From: Choristoneura fumiferana
Taxonomy: Eukaryota > Arthropoda > Insecta > Lepidoptera > Tortricidae
DNA length: 64,000 nt
Assembly (NCBI RefSeq): GCF_025370935.1
Contig: NC_133496.1
Location: forward strand, 12,622,399 to 12,686,398
Direction of reading: 5' to 3'
Positions within the stretch are counted from its first letter, which is position 1, and every line of letters starts with the position of its first letter. Made by a program: the position numbers and the translations under genes. The notes under the pieces were generated by a model, which was given only the letters and a program-made list of their open reading frames with translations, was not told where the DNA came from and made no database searches. Positions 55,199 to 64,000 of this stretch are shown here, in pieces.

Positions 55199-56039
55199 TA
55201 TACTTGGTTTGGATAGGTATTTAACTAAATGTAAACATAACAACGTCAACTGGTGTCTTAAATATTGAAATTCCCCATTAAACTATCTAAACATTACATT
55301 TCTGTATTGAAATACACTAGTTTGTATTACAATGATAAATAACTAAAAAAATTATGATTGGTTTTTGGAGTTTTTTTTGTATTTTTTATTTCAACTCCAA
55401 ATTTGTTACTTTTACGGGTATCCCGTGAAACTATATCGAAAATACAAACTGAGACATGGATGCACAGAAAAATCAGAAAAGGAGACCAGCACTGGAAATC
55501 GAACCCAGGTCCGCAGCATTCCGTGCTGCGTGCTTTAACCCCTACACCACTGCTGGACAGGAATCTAGACACGAATTTTTCCTATGCATACATATCATAG
55601 GCAGACTCCAAAAACCAATCATAATTTGATTGCTTAGTAGCGACATCTCTTGTCTGGGTGAGCGGTTGGTTCCGAAAGAGTGTGACGTCTGACGACGCCA
55701 CATAGATGTCGCTAGTGCTGCTGCTTAAGTAGCAAAGTAGAAATAAGCAACCTGAGATATGTATGCATAGGAAAAATTCGTGTCTAGATTCCTGTCCAGC
55801 AGTGGTGTAGGGGTTAAAGCACGCAGCACGGAATGCAGAGGACCTGGATTCGATTCCCAGTGCTGGTCTCTTTTTCTTTTTTTTCTGTGCGTCTATGTCT
55901 CAGTTTGTATTTTTGAACTAAAAAATTGAGAATATTATGTTATGATAGATAAGTATAATTTTTAAAATCCTTGAATTTACCAAATCTGGGAGCTGAAGTT
56001 TGTTAACATTTAGTTAAATACCTATCCAAACCAAGTATA
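55199..56039. mobile_element. TATACTTGGTTTGGATA MITE split by a SINE-D inverted pair
   Basis: The left arm starts TATACTTGGTTTGGATAGG (first T at 55199) and the right arm ends CCTATCCAAACCAAGTATA at 56039. A ~560-bp insert separates blocks that are continuous in the 41239 copy. Confidence 0.7.
55455..55899. mobile_element. Two tRNA-derived SINE-D heads in inverted orientation
   Basis: The arms at 55455-55599 and 55755-55899 are near-identical inverted copies. The plus copy (55796-55868) has A box TGGTGTAGGGG, B box GATTCGATTCCCAG and AGCACGCAGCACGGAATGC between. A 155-bp spacer contains inverted AGCGACATCT/AGATGTCGCT. Confidence 0.7.
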
Positions 56040-56064
56040 GTGTAATTGTCGTTTAACAATAACC

Positions 56065-56325
56065 TAACCAACAAATAGTTGGAAAACCCCCGACTTTGTC
56101 ACTTCAAAGTTCAATATCTCGAAAACGGCTGAACCGATTTTGATAAAACATGTCTAAGAACCATAAAAAAAACCGCATTCAAATCGATCTATCCATTTAA
56201 GAGCTACGGTACAGACAGCCGCATTCAAATCGGTGTACCCGTTTAAGAGCTACGGTGCCACAGACAGACACACATAGCGGTCAAACTTATAACACCCCTC
56301 TTTTTGCGTCGGGGGTTAAAAATTA
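56065..56325 (+). repeat. CCCCCGAC...GCGTCGGGGG family, copy 4
   Basis: AACCCCCGACTTTGTCACTT to TTTTGCGTCGGGGGTTAAAAA, with a local duplication of GCATTCAAATCG(G/A)T. Confidence 0.65.
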
Positions 56326-56929
56326 TGACAAACATTACATTATATAGGTATGACTTCCAAAACTATGTGTCTACAAATTATTGTTTGTATAAAAAAAAGA
56401 TACTTTATTCATTACTGACTATTTTGAGATGTTAGAGAGTTGTAATATAACCCACGGTCAAATTGTATAGAGAATGAAGTATAAATAAAAATCGAATAAA
56501 AATCTTAACTTAAATATATATTAGCAAGTCTTCATAATATCGATTATTAATCGCTGTAATTAATACGCTAACTTGATACCTGGGTGAAGACCAAGAAGTT
56601 GCACACCTGACCGCAGGCAGTTAGAATAACAATTAAGTTTTTCCATTGTGACACGAAAATGAATCATACATTTTTATGGATAGTTTTCTTGTCACAATGG
56701 AAAAAATCACAGTAATTTTAACGTAAAATGGAGTTTCTTTAAAATGCAGGGGCTACTTTGGAAAACAGTTTTTACGCCATGTCCTTATTTTTTAGACCAT
56801 CTGTGGCAGTACCTACCTTTATAATTTACCTAACTTTTTACTTCATTTGCTCAATCGAGCGTTTTTATAACCACTTTAAATCTATCAAAGTAGCCCCAAA
56901 ATATCCTAAAGTAACCCCGCAGGTCTCCG

Positions 56930-57160
56930 CCTGCCCAAGCAGGGTCTCCGTTGGCAATCTACTGGCAGAAGACTGCCAGGACGTCCTCGGACCACGTGGA
57001 GGCGATCAGTTGAGAAGGAGGCTGGCTCAATTGGTCTCGGCTGGGAAGAGCTGGAAGGAAACCGCGCAAGATCGAGCCAAATGGGAAACTCTTCTACGAG
57101 CCCTATGTCCCTAGTGATAGTGAGGGATAACAGGAACACACAACCCCGCAGGTAAGGCTG
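56930..57160 (+). pseudogene. LINE ORF2 C-terminal fragment with frameshift
   Basis: One frame reads GRPRTTWRRSVEKEAGSIGL, typical of the G-R-P-R-T-x-W-R-R region near the end of RTE-like proteins. The expected continuation AQDRAKWETLLRALCP appears in a different frame, stopping at 57112. At least one frameshift separates them. Catalytic domains are absent. Confidence 0.6.
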
Positions 57161-57169
57161 ACAGAAGCG

Positions 57170-58180
57170 GCATGAGAAATCCGAAAATTTTCGAGAAAAT
57201 ACGATGGGAAAGGTTTATTCCAGCCAGTCGTTCTATACTTAATATTAATCGACGTCTGTGTAAAGCCCCATCAGTGCGTCTCAATCGTCTCGTGGATCCA
57301 TATTCCGGCTTCCGGGGTGAGATCGCGGAAATCCCGGGAGGAAATGAACGCCAGCGGCTCGTAATAAGGACGCCTCCTTGTATATTATTATCGTAAAGGT
57401 CACGTTATTAAGGTAGGTTGAGGATAGGCTTGACACCATTAAGAAATAATTTCAAGACGTGACTTTAGAACCAACCAGATAAATTAATTGAAACAATTCC
57501 TTTCCTCACCCGCGATCTTATGATGACGTTTATGCAAGAAATTTGTGTTTGTGCAGAATTTGCCCTATTTATTCTTTCTTCTATTTTGTTGTATTTGTAT
57601 GTCTTTGTAAATGTGAATAAATGTCTTCTCTATTCTGTTTTAGTTCATTGAATTTTTTAACTGAAATTTATTACAACCTTATATTTAACTTGCAATGTAT
57701 GTAGGTACATTATATATTTATGTATGTAAATGCAGGTCAAATCATGCAAGTTAAAACGCACTTCCTGTGGTCGGATTGACTTAAAATTTCACATACTTAT
57801 TGTCAAGCACTACTTAAAAAAAAACTCTTACCTCAAAATACATAATTTTTCTGAGGTAACTTTATGAAAGAAAGAATAAAAGGAGAAGAATTTTGTTGAC
57901 GTATTGGTTTTAGATACGAGAATTTTTCAAAGCAGTGCCGTTATGTAAATCTAGTGTTAATAGTTAATAGTAGTGACATCCTGGTAGCTTGGCCAAGATT
58001 GCCTCCGCTGAACGAACTCCTCAACTGTTAATGGCATTGGCTTGACATTTGGAACGAAAATGTAGTTGAGGTGACAGTGCTATAACAGACAACAAAAAGT
58101 ACAGTAAGTAATAAAAGCTTTAATAAGTGTTTTTTTTTAATATAAACTTATTTTATCCCTCTATCGACACCCCTATTCCT
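57170..58180. other. No recognisable gene
   Basis: A CTCACCCGCGATCTTATGAT block at 57506 recurs at 11393 and 39911, so at least part is repeat. Nothing else is supported. Confidence 0.4.
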
Positions 58181-58449
58181 CGCGGAAGTCTTGGACGGCT
58201 GCAGCGACCCTAATGGCTTTCCTCGCCGCCATCGCGTTGGAGGAAACGGAACTGTTGTTTTTAAATTTACATTTACTGGAAGGTTTCGGAAGCGGAATAA
58301 TTCTATTTCAGATTATAGAAACTACCAGTCGCAGCCTGTGACTTCGTCTGTGTCCTGGAACTTTATACTTTCTCTCGATGAAGGTATCCAATGTATGCAT
58401 CAGGAATCTAGTGTAGATTTAAGATTTCATTTAGTGTACATTGCTCGCA

Positions 58450-58665
58450 GGACTGATGGACGATGGGATCAGAAGGTTCTCAAATGGCGTCCGCGGACCG
58501 GGAAACGAGCTATCGGTAGGCCTCCAACAAGATGGAGCGACGACCCCAGATCGCGGGATCGCGGTGGATGTGAAAAGCACAAGACCGGTCTGAGTGGAGA
58601 GCCTCGGGGAAGGCCTATGTCCAGCAGTGGACGTCTTTCGGCTGACATGATGATGATGATGATTT
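58450..58665 (+). pseudogene. RTE-like LINE ORF2 C-terminus and 3' tail
   Basis: The frame 58191-58679 ends with DGRWDQKVLKWRPRTGKRAI, GRPPTRWSDDPRSRDRGGCE and GRPMSSSGRLSADMMMM. The second half matches the fragment at 25625. The first 80 or so residues of the frame do not look like LINE protein and may be another repeat joined upstream. Confidence 0.7.
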
Positions 58666-59357
58666 ACTCATTCAATTAATTCATTCGCCTTCTTTCTTTT
58701 TTGATGCAATCAATTCTTCGTGTAGCTGTGTGTGTAATCTTTCACTTCAACTCTCGTGACATACATGTCTCATTTGTCCATCATGATTTCCAAGCGAAAC
58801 CTTAAGTTTCAACTGCTACATGTACCATTTATTCAGACATACCTCACAACATAAATCACAGCCTATAACCCATAGCCATTTATCCCCAAATCCCTAAAGA
58901 CGGAATGCAAACACAAAATGCCAACAATCCTTTCCTTTCCTTTGAAACAATTTCTCGAACGATTGCCCGCAAATAACTGTGAACCATGATATGTGCGGTT
59001 AACAGTATCTTTATTTCAGGTAGAAACTGGGTACATTTTGCTCTGGTTTAGTTGTGACAGTTGGAAAGTATTTGATCTATGTTTGGACTTGGCTTCGCTT
59101 ATGTGAAGGTTTCTTTTGTTGGGTGAAAATCGTCTAGTTAGCCTATTGCAAAATTTTAAATTTTCCATTGGACGGTATAATGAATAACTTGTCATTGTGC
59201 CCGGATGATGTGAGATCAGAAATTTGAAGCATGTTATGTAGGAATAGCTTCGTAAGCTTCATCTATTCGAAATAAGGTCTTACGTACGTTTATAGAACCC
59301 GCATATTTTATACTTAATTAGTATTTTTAGTTTTAGAGTTGGTACATTAAAGTAAAT

Positions 59358-59546
59358 TACAGTAGAATCCGGTTATAACGACGGCCAAGGGACCGGTGAT
59401 ATTACGTCGTACTAACCAGACGCCGTACTAAACGAACCAATGTACTTCATGGTGGCTCATATTAAAACCAAACATATGCCTTTACTTACGTCGTTAAAAA
59501 CGGTTGGTTGTTAAATGCAAAGTCGTACTAAACGGACTACACTGTA
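59358..59546. mobile_element. pogo/Tc1-like MITE with TA duplication
   Basis: TA lies on both sides of a 185-bp element that begins CAGTAGAATCCGGTTATAAC and ends GTACTAAACGGACTACACTG. The ends pair inversely. CAGT termini and a TA target are typical of pogo-type Tc1/mariner elements. Confidence 0.7.
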
Positions 59547-59744
59547 CAAGCTAATAGTTAATTAGCGATTTTGTATTGAAATTCACTAAATACTATTTGC
59601 TTGTAATCTGTTATGCAATTGGGCCCTGGTGTAATATTATATTATATACCTACCTGATTGCTGGCAATAAACGCGCGCACTTCTTTCTTTCTTTCCTTCG
59701 TGCTTTTTTCTAAACTTACTTTTTGCTGACATTAATTACTTCAT

Positions 59745-59835
59745 TAACATCATCATTGTAGCCTATATACATCTCACTGCTGGGCACATGGCCTCCTCTC
59801 AGAATAAGAAGGCTTGGGCCGTAATTCCCACGTGG
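59745..59835 (-). repeat. SINE-A fragment
   Basis: CATCATTGTAGCCTATATAC, GCTGGGCACATGGCCTCCTC and GGCTTGGGCCGTAATTCCCA are the tail half of SINE-A. Confidence 0.6.
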
Positions 59836-60131
59836 ACTGGATTAATCACTTTATAATTCATAATAAGTATTATGTATTTAAATATAAAATAATGCAATTA
59901 AAGTTTTTTTTATACAACATGATAACATTTTATAACTTTTGTTACAATCTGTGATATGTTGTACAACATTATAACACCAATGTGGAAGCATCAACATTGT
60001 CCGCAATAAATCGAGTTTCAATCACTTATTTTGTATATCACGTTAAAAATATCACTGAATATTTTCACTTGTGTTATTTTTGTTTTTATGTCATACAAAA
60101 TAAAATCTACAGTGAAGGCTCTCAAAGATGA

Positions 60132-60340
60132 AGCTGTGTTTCTACCAGAGATGTGCGAGGATACGTTACGAGAAATATGTTTGCCATAAACCAGTAGAAA
60201 AGTTGCATTTACTCGTACCTATCTCCGGTCCGCTCAGCTCTTTCCTCTAGAACTGCGCTGTGCGAGGGTAGATAAATGAAGCGTATATTGGTTCATGACA
60301 AACACATTCCTCGCACTTCTCTGGTGGAAACACAGCCTAA
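60132..60340. mobile_element. TTTCTACCAGAG MITE
   Basis: GCTGTGTTTCTACCAGAGAT and CTCTGGTGGAAACACAGCC are inverted arms. Internal AACCAGTAGAAA and TTGGTTCATGACAAACACATTCC match the families at 28016 and 50430. Confidence 0.7.
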
Positions 60341-60760
60341 ACTATCTCGTTACCTACGACTGCAAGTCACTGATGTTTTACACAAGTTGTTTAAACTCTT
60401 CAGTAGGTAATTGAAAACGAACGAAGAAGTTTGTAAATTGTACGAGACTCAAGAATACTTCCGAGTCGTATCAAGAACTACGAGGAAAACCCCTTAAGAC
60501 TGTTTTAAAGTACCTAACTACTGAGTTGTTGTTTATTTCTGTTAGAGACCCGCAATGATACCAAGACGTAGGTTATTTGTTTTGAAATTAATTGTTAACA
60601 TACCTGCTAATGTTTGCATGCTTAATTAAGTAGAATATGGCTGAGTTTATTAGTAATAACATAACACGCAAATAAAAATCATTAAAAAAAAAACATTTCA
60701 TTTTCACCAGCAAGGCAATGTTATTATTATAATGTTTTAAACTTTCGTGATTTTCACTCA

Positions 60761-61013
60761 TAGTCAAAATACCACCAATGGGACTTATCACGCTAACACA
60801 CACGAGTAATATTTCCCTCGACGTTTCGGCAACATTACAGTGGCCGTGGTCACGAGTAGACGAAGAGGAAGAAGGAAGAAGAGGAAGGAAGAGGGAGGAG
60901 GAGGAAGAGGAGGTCTACTCGTGACCACGGCCACTGCAATGTTACCGAAACGTCGAGGTGAATATTACTCGTGTGTGTTAGCGTGATAAGTCCCGTTGGT
61001 GGTATTTTGACTA
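60761..61013. repeat. 101-bp-arm palindrome with homopurine loop
   Basis: The left arm 60761-60861 and right arm 60913-61013 are near-perfect inverted copies, for example GACGTTTCGG(C/T)AACATT(A/G)CAGTGG against its complement. The loop 60862-60912 is made only of G and A. The arms correspond to the 3' part of the retroposon at 20286-20480. Confidence 0.85.
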
Positions 61014-61500
61014 CGAAGGTTATTATTATTAGTGTTAAGGTGTCATGCGACCAGGGCTCTCCTCCTGAAGTCTGTGTATAAGAATTTCGGATAAGAATAT
61101 TTTTCTTGCTTGATTGAATCAGACGTTACTTTGCGGAGGTTCATATTTGTGGTCACGGAGGAGCAAAGTAATTGCGTATATAGGTAGTTCTTAAACATTT
61201 TCTTATTTCATACCTTTTATAGCGCGTTTTTTCTCTAGTAGACTTTCAATTGTTTAAACTTATTTTTTTTATTGGAATACGTAATTGCCAGCTTTAAACA
61301 AATTCTATTTGGTTGTATCTAAAGAACTGTGATATTTTCACTTAAATCGAATCTGTTTTCTTTAAAGTTGTTTTATTGACCTTCTTAGTTTTGCCGTATT
61401 GTTTGAGAGTATAAAAGGGAACTGTATTGTCTTTGTTGAATTCTTCCACTAGCTATTTGCCCGCAACTCAGTCCGTTCAGAAATCGTCTATCGCTATCCT

Positions 61501-61760
61501 TTTTTTTTTTTTTTTTTTTTTTTTTATTCGATGGATGGCAAACAAGCAGTGGTCTCCTGATGGTAAGAGATCACCACCGCCCATAGACACCTGCAACACC
61601 AGGGGATTGCAGATGCGTTGCCAACCTAGAGGCCTAAGATGGGTACCTCAAGTGCCAGTAATTTCACCGGCTGTCTTACTCTCCACGCCGAAACACAACA
61701 GTGCAAGCACTGCTGCTTCACGGCAGATTAACGAGCAAGATGGTGGTAGCAATCCTGCGG
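61501..61760 (-). mobile_element. Poly(A)-SINE, minus strand
   Basis: A 25-base T run, then ATTCGATGGATGGCAAACA, through CGGCTGTCTTACTCTCCACG to GATGGTGGTAGCAATCCTGC. The last 20 bases are diverged. The 118-codon frame here is SINE-derived. Confidence 0.75.
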
Positions 61761-62204
61761 GAACATGCAATTTTACGGGATAAACAGTATTCTATGTCCT
61801 TCCCCGGGACTCAAACTGATTGCCGAATTTCATCAAAATCGGTTCAGCGGTTTAGACGTGATAATGTAACAAACAAACATACAGACTTACAAATTTTTAC
61901 ATTTATAATACCACTTAATCTGTACATAGCTTAAAAGCTGTTCTTTTAGCTTCTCAGTTTTACAGTTTCTTTGAGCATGAATAGGGAACTCTGTATGTAG
62001 CTTATGTTTTTTCCTTCCATAGCTAAGCTATAATATTTAAAAAAAATGTACAGAACCCGGCGTCTAAAAGGCCGTAACACACCTTTTCTATAGACTGCAA
62101 GTCGGTTAAGTGCTGCTCGGGATACTTGGACGATTGTATCGTAGTTCTTGTGGTCAAAGTTGAAAATTGACTGAAGGCACGCCCATCTGTCAAGTGTTAA
62201 CTTC

Positions 62205-62400
62205 AAGTAATCGTGCTGTAACATTGAAGTATTCGTACTCTAAGGTTGATGTCAAGTTGCTTGTTACACAGTACCTTTTTCATTTTGTTAAAAGACGCAC
62301 GGGTGGGCTATTTCAATCCGGGCCTTGACCTCCCAGATATTTGTACTGCTGGAATCTTTCAAGAGGTGTTCCTGGAACGGTTATATTGGGGCTACGAGTT
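62205..62400 (-). pseudogene. LINE reverse transcriptase fragment with two frameshifts
   Basis: Three minus-strand frames in succession read NITVPGTPLERFQQYKYLGG, then VKARIEIAHP, then RASFNKMKKVLCNKQLDINL and RVRILQCY. Together they follow the F/YKYLG ... I-x-R-RI-x-x-A-x-x-x-F-x-K-M-K-x-x-L order of the region after the LINE palm domain. The fragment is short and broken. The 92-codon frame at 61946-62224 starts inside it and is otherwise unrecognised. Confidence 0.65.
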
Positions 62401-62404
62401 TGGT

Positions 62405-62695
62405 TATAAATAATCATGGGACACTTGACACCAATTGACCTAGTCCCAAACTAAGCAAAGCTTGTACTATGGATACTAGGCAACGGATAAACAAACTCAT
62501 ATAGATAAATACATACTTAAATACATATTAAACATCCAAGACCCGAGAACAAACATTCGTATTATTCATAAAAATATCTGCCCCGCACACAATACATACT
62601 CACAAACTTTCACATTTATAAAATTAAATCTGAGAGGAGGCCTGTGCCCAACAGTGGGACGTATATAAGCTGGGATGATGATGATGAAACTTAAA
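62405..62695. repeat. SINE-C fragment followed by SINE-A tail
   Basis: CATGGGACACTTGACACCAA to ATCTGCCCCG is minus-strand SINE-C lacking the head. From 62632 GAGAGGAGGCCTGTGCCCAA to (GATGAT)n is a plus-strand SINE-A tail. Confidence 0.65.
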
Positions 62696-63128
62696 AAAAA
62701 ATGTAGGATTTTTTCTTTACAAGCCTGCTAGCTATTTATTTAATACATACACCATTGAAGTGGCAATCGCCAGGCCATATAGCTCGGAGAATAGACGGCC
62801 GTATATTTTGACATACCGTCAAAGTATGGAGCCCGCGAGTCCGACTCGCTCTTGGCCAGTTTTTTCCTTTACTGGCGTCCCCAGGTATACTAACTGACCT
62901 ATTAGTCTGGCGCAGAACGATCTAAATCTGTCTTCGGTAGAGTTAAGCAGAGAGAGTGCTATAACAAACAATATTTTTTACTGAGAATAAATTTTATTAC
63001 CAGAGCCTGGAATTTCCGTGGCACTTTTGACCTGTCATAGTGACTTCTCACTCGACTCTGCCTAAATGATATTGATATTACTCTTTACATTTAATTTTAT
63101 TCGATTTTTATTTTAGCTTATAATATAA

Positions 63129-63271
63129 AGGGGCTGTTTCACCATCCATTGATTGGTGTTAACTGAAGGTTAAATGTGATGCCGTCTCCGTCTATTCGCA
63201 CAAAACAAATAGAGACGGCATCACATTTAACCGTCAGTTAACTCTAATCAATGGATGGTGAAACAGCCCCT
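63129..63271. mobile_element. AGGGGCTGTTTCACCATCC MITE, copy 2
   Basis: A 143-bp palindrome with arms AGGGGCTGTTTCACCATCCA and TGGATGGTGAAACAGCCCCT, and GTGATGCCGTCTC/GAGACGGCATCAC inside. It is better preserved than the copy in intron 1. Confidence 0.85.
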
Positions 63272-63413
63272 AAATAACTTTTATTTACCAGAGTTCTGAA
63301 TTTCCCTGCAAAAGGTTTGTTCCTAGTTCTACAATTTTTACTTACTGATTCCTATTTCAACAAATTCACAACTGAGCAGATTTTTATCATTACTCAAAGA
63401 ATGTCTCCGTTAG

Positions 63414-63553
63414 TACAGTCAACGTCATATAAGTGATAATTTCTGTACCTTATTGTAGCTTTCAGTCGTTACACAATTTCGTATGGCTTTTCAAACATGA
63501 CGTTTAAGTGACAAGGTACAAAAGTGATCACTTATTTATGACGTTGACTGTAC
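63414..63553. mobile_element. TACAGTCAACGTCATA MITE
   Basis: TACAGTCAACGTCATATAAG at the left and ATTTATGACGTTGACTGTA at the right are inverted, with AAGTGAT/ATCACTT inside. The length is 140 bp. Confidence 0.75.
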
Positions 63554-63608
63554 AACTACAAGCGAAGGGTGGAGGAGTTGTTGGGAAGCACTGTGCAATT
63601 AACAATTT

Positions 63609-63895
63609 TATCATCATCCCAGCCTCTATACGTCCCACTGCTGGGCACAGGCCTCCTCGCAGAATGAGAGGGCTTGGGCAGTAGTTCCCACGCGGGCCCA
63701 ATGCGGATTGGGAACTTCACACACACTATTGAGTTACTTCGCAGGTTTGTGCAGGTTTCCTGACTATGTTTTCCTTCACCGCAAAGCTCGTGATAAATTT
63801 CAAATGTAATTTTGCACATGAGTTTCGAAAAACTCAGAGGTGCGAGCCGGGGTTTGAGTTTGAACCGGCGATCTTCTGCTTGAGAGAACACTTTT
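63609..63895 (-). mobile_element. SINE-A, minus strand
   Basis: CATCATCCCAGCCTCTATAC to GGGGTTTGAGTTTGAACCGG, with a short duplication of GTTTGA in the B-box region. The 139-codon minus frame is produced by the SINE. Confidence 0.75.
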
Positions 63896-64000
63896 ATACC
63901 TACAGATAAGTTAAGATGGAAATTCTTAGAGATTACCAACTCTACGTTGTAATTTTTCAACCCATTGGCTATCACGCTGACCCGTTCTAGAGATACCTAA

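Noticed and set aside
55796..55868. tRNA gene candidate (A and B boxes present)
   Set aside because: It is part of a SINE head present in two inverted copies plus one at 49735. The cloverleaf arms do not pair properly by eye.
58191..58450. Start of a 162-codon frame as a gene
   Set aside because: The end is a clear RTE tail. The first part has no motif, and its composition suggests another repeat fused in frame by chance.
61946..62224. 92-codon minus-strand frame as a novel gene
   Set aside because: Its beginning overlaps a frameshifted LINE RT fragment, and the remainder has no recognisable motif or promoter context.
63556..63975. 139-codon minus-strand open frame
   Set aside because: It lies across a SINE-A copy. 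The same translated pattern occurs in the SINE copies at 18613-18981 and 48979-49299.

Overview
This is eukaryotic nuclear DNA from an insect, almost certainly a moth or butterfly (Lepidoptera). It is AT-rich, has one long interrupted gene with GT-AG introns, and is otherwise packed with degenerate transposable elements of lepidopteran type: tRNA-derived SINEs with (GAT)n tails, RTE-like LINE 3' ends that finish in ATG repeats, Helitron-like pieces ending in CTAGT, and many short inverted-repeat elements (MITEs). A run of exactly 100 N at 3477-3576 is an assembly gap of unknown true size. No bacterial-style operon, rRNA gene, genuine tRNA gene or CRISPR array is visible.

The only host gene I can support lies on the + strand from 35668 to 52312. 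Eight coding exons (35668-35760, 38190-38363, 39418-39577, 47516-47603, 48474-48577, 49399-49508, 50189-50369, 52260-52312) join with matching phases into 963 nt, encoding 320 residues plus a stop. The predicted protein is a multi-pass membrane protein with about seven hydrophobic segments. Its N-terminus has a Cys cluster followed by R-A-G-T, reminiscent of LAPTM and related insect four-TM families. I cannot name it. A poly(A) signal candidate follows at 52552.

Layout. 0.7-6.5 kb: two arms of one MITE family enclose a nested pile, including a 2.3-kb inverted-repeat transposon remnant with a LINE reverse-transcriptase fragment, and the gap. 6.5-35 kb: no host gene seen; SINEs, MITEs, a 32-bp minisatellite (17.2 kb), a 1.2-kb foldback element (23.2 kb), a 95-bp tandem array (25.2 kb) and several elements nested in other elements. 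35.6-52.6 kb: the gene, its introns loaded with repeats. 52.6-64 kb: repeats again, including a 101-bp-arm palindrome with a pure purine loop (60.8 kb).

The most unusual point is in the gene. Exon 5 is preceded by a six-copy, about 51-bp minisatellite (48185-48486) whose unit contains the exon's 3' splice site and its first 13 bases. Four upstream copies therefore carry decoy acceptors in the same phase, and each leads to an early stop. All assignments rest on reading the sequence; no database search was run.
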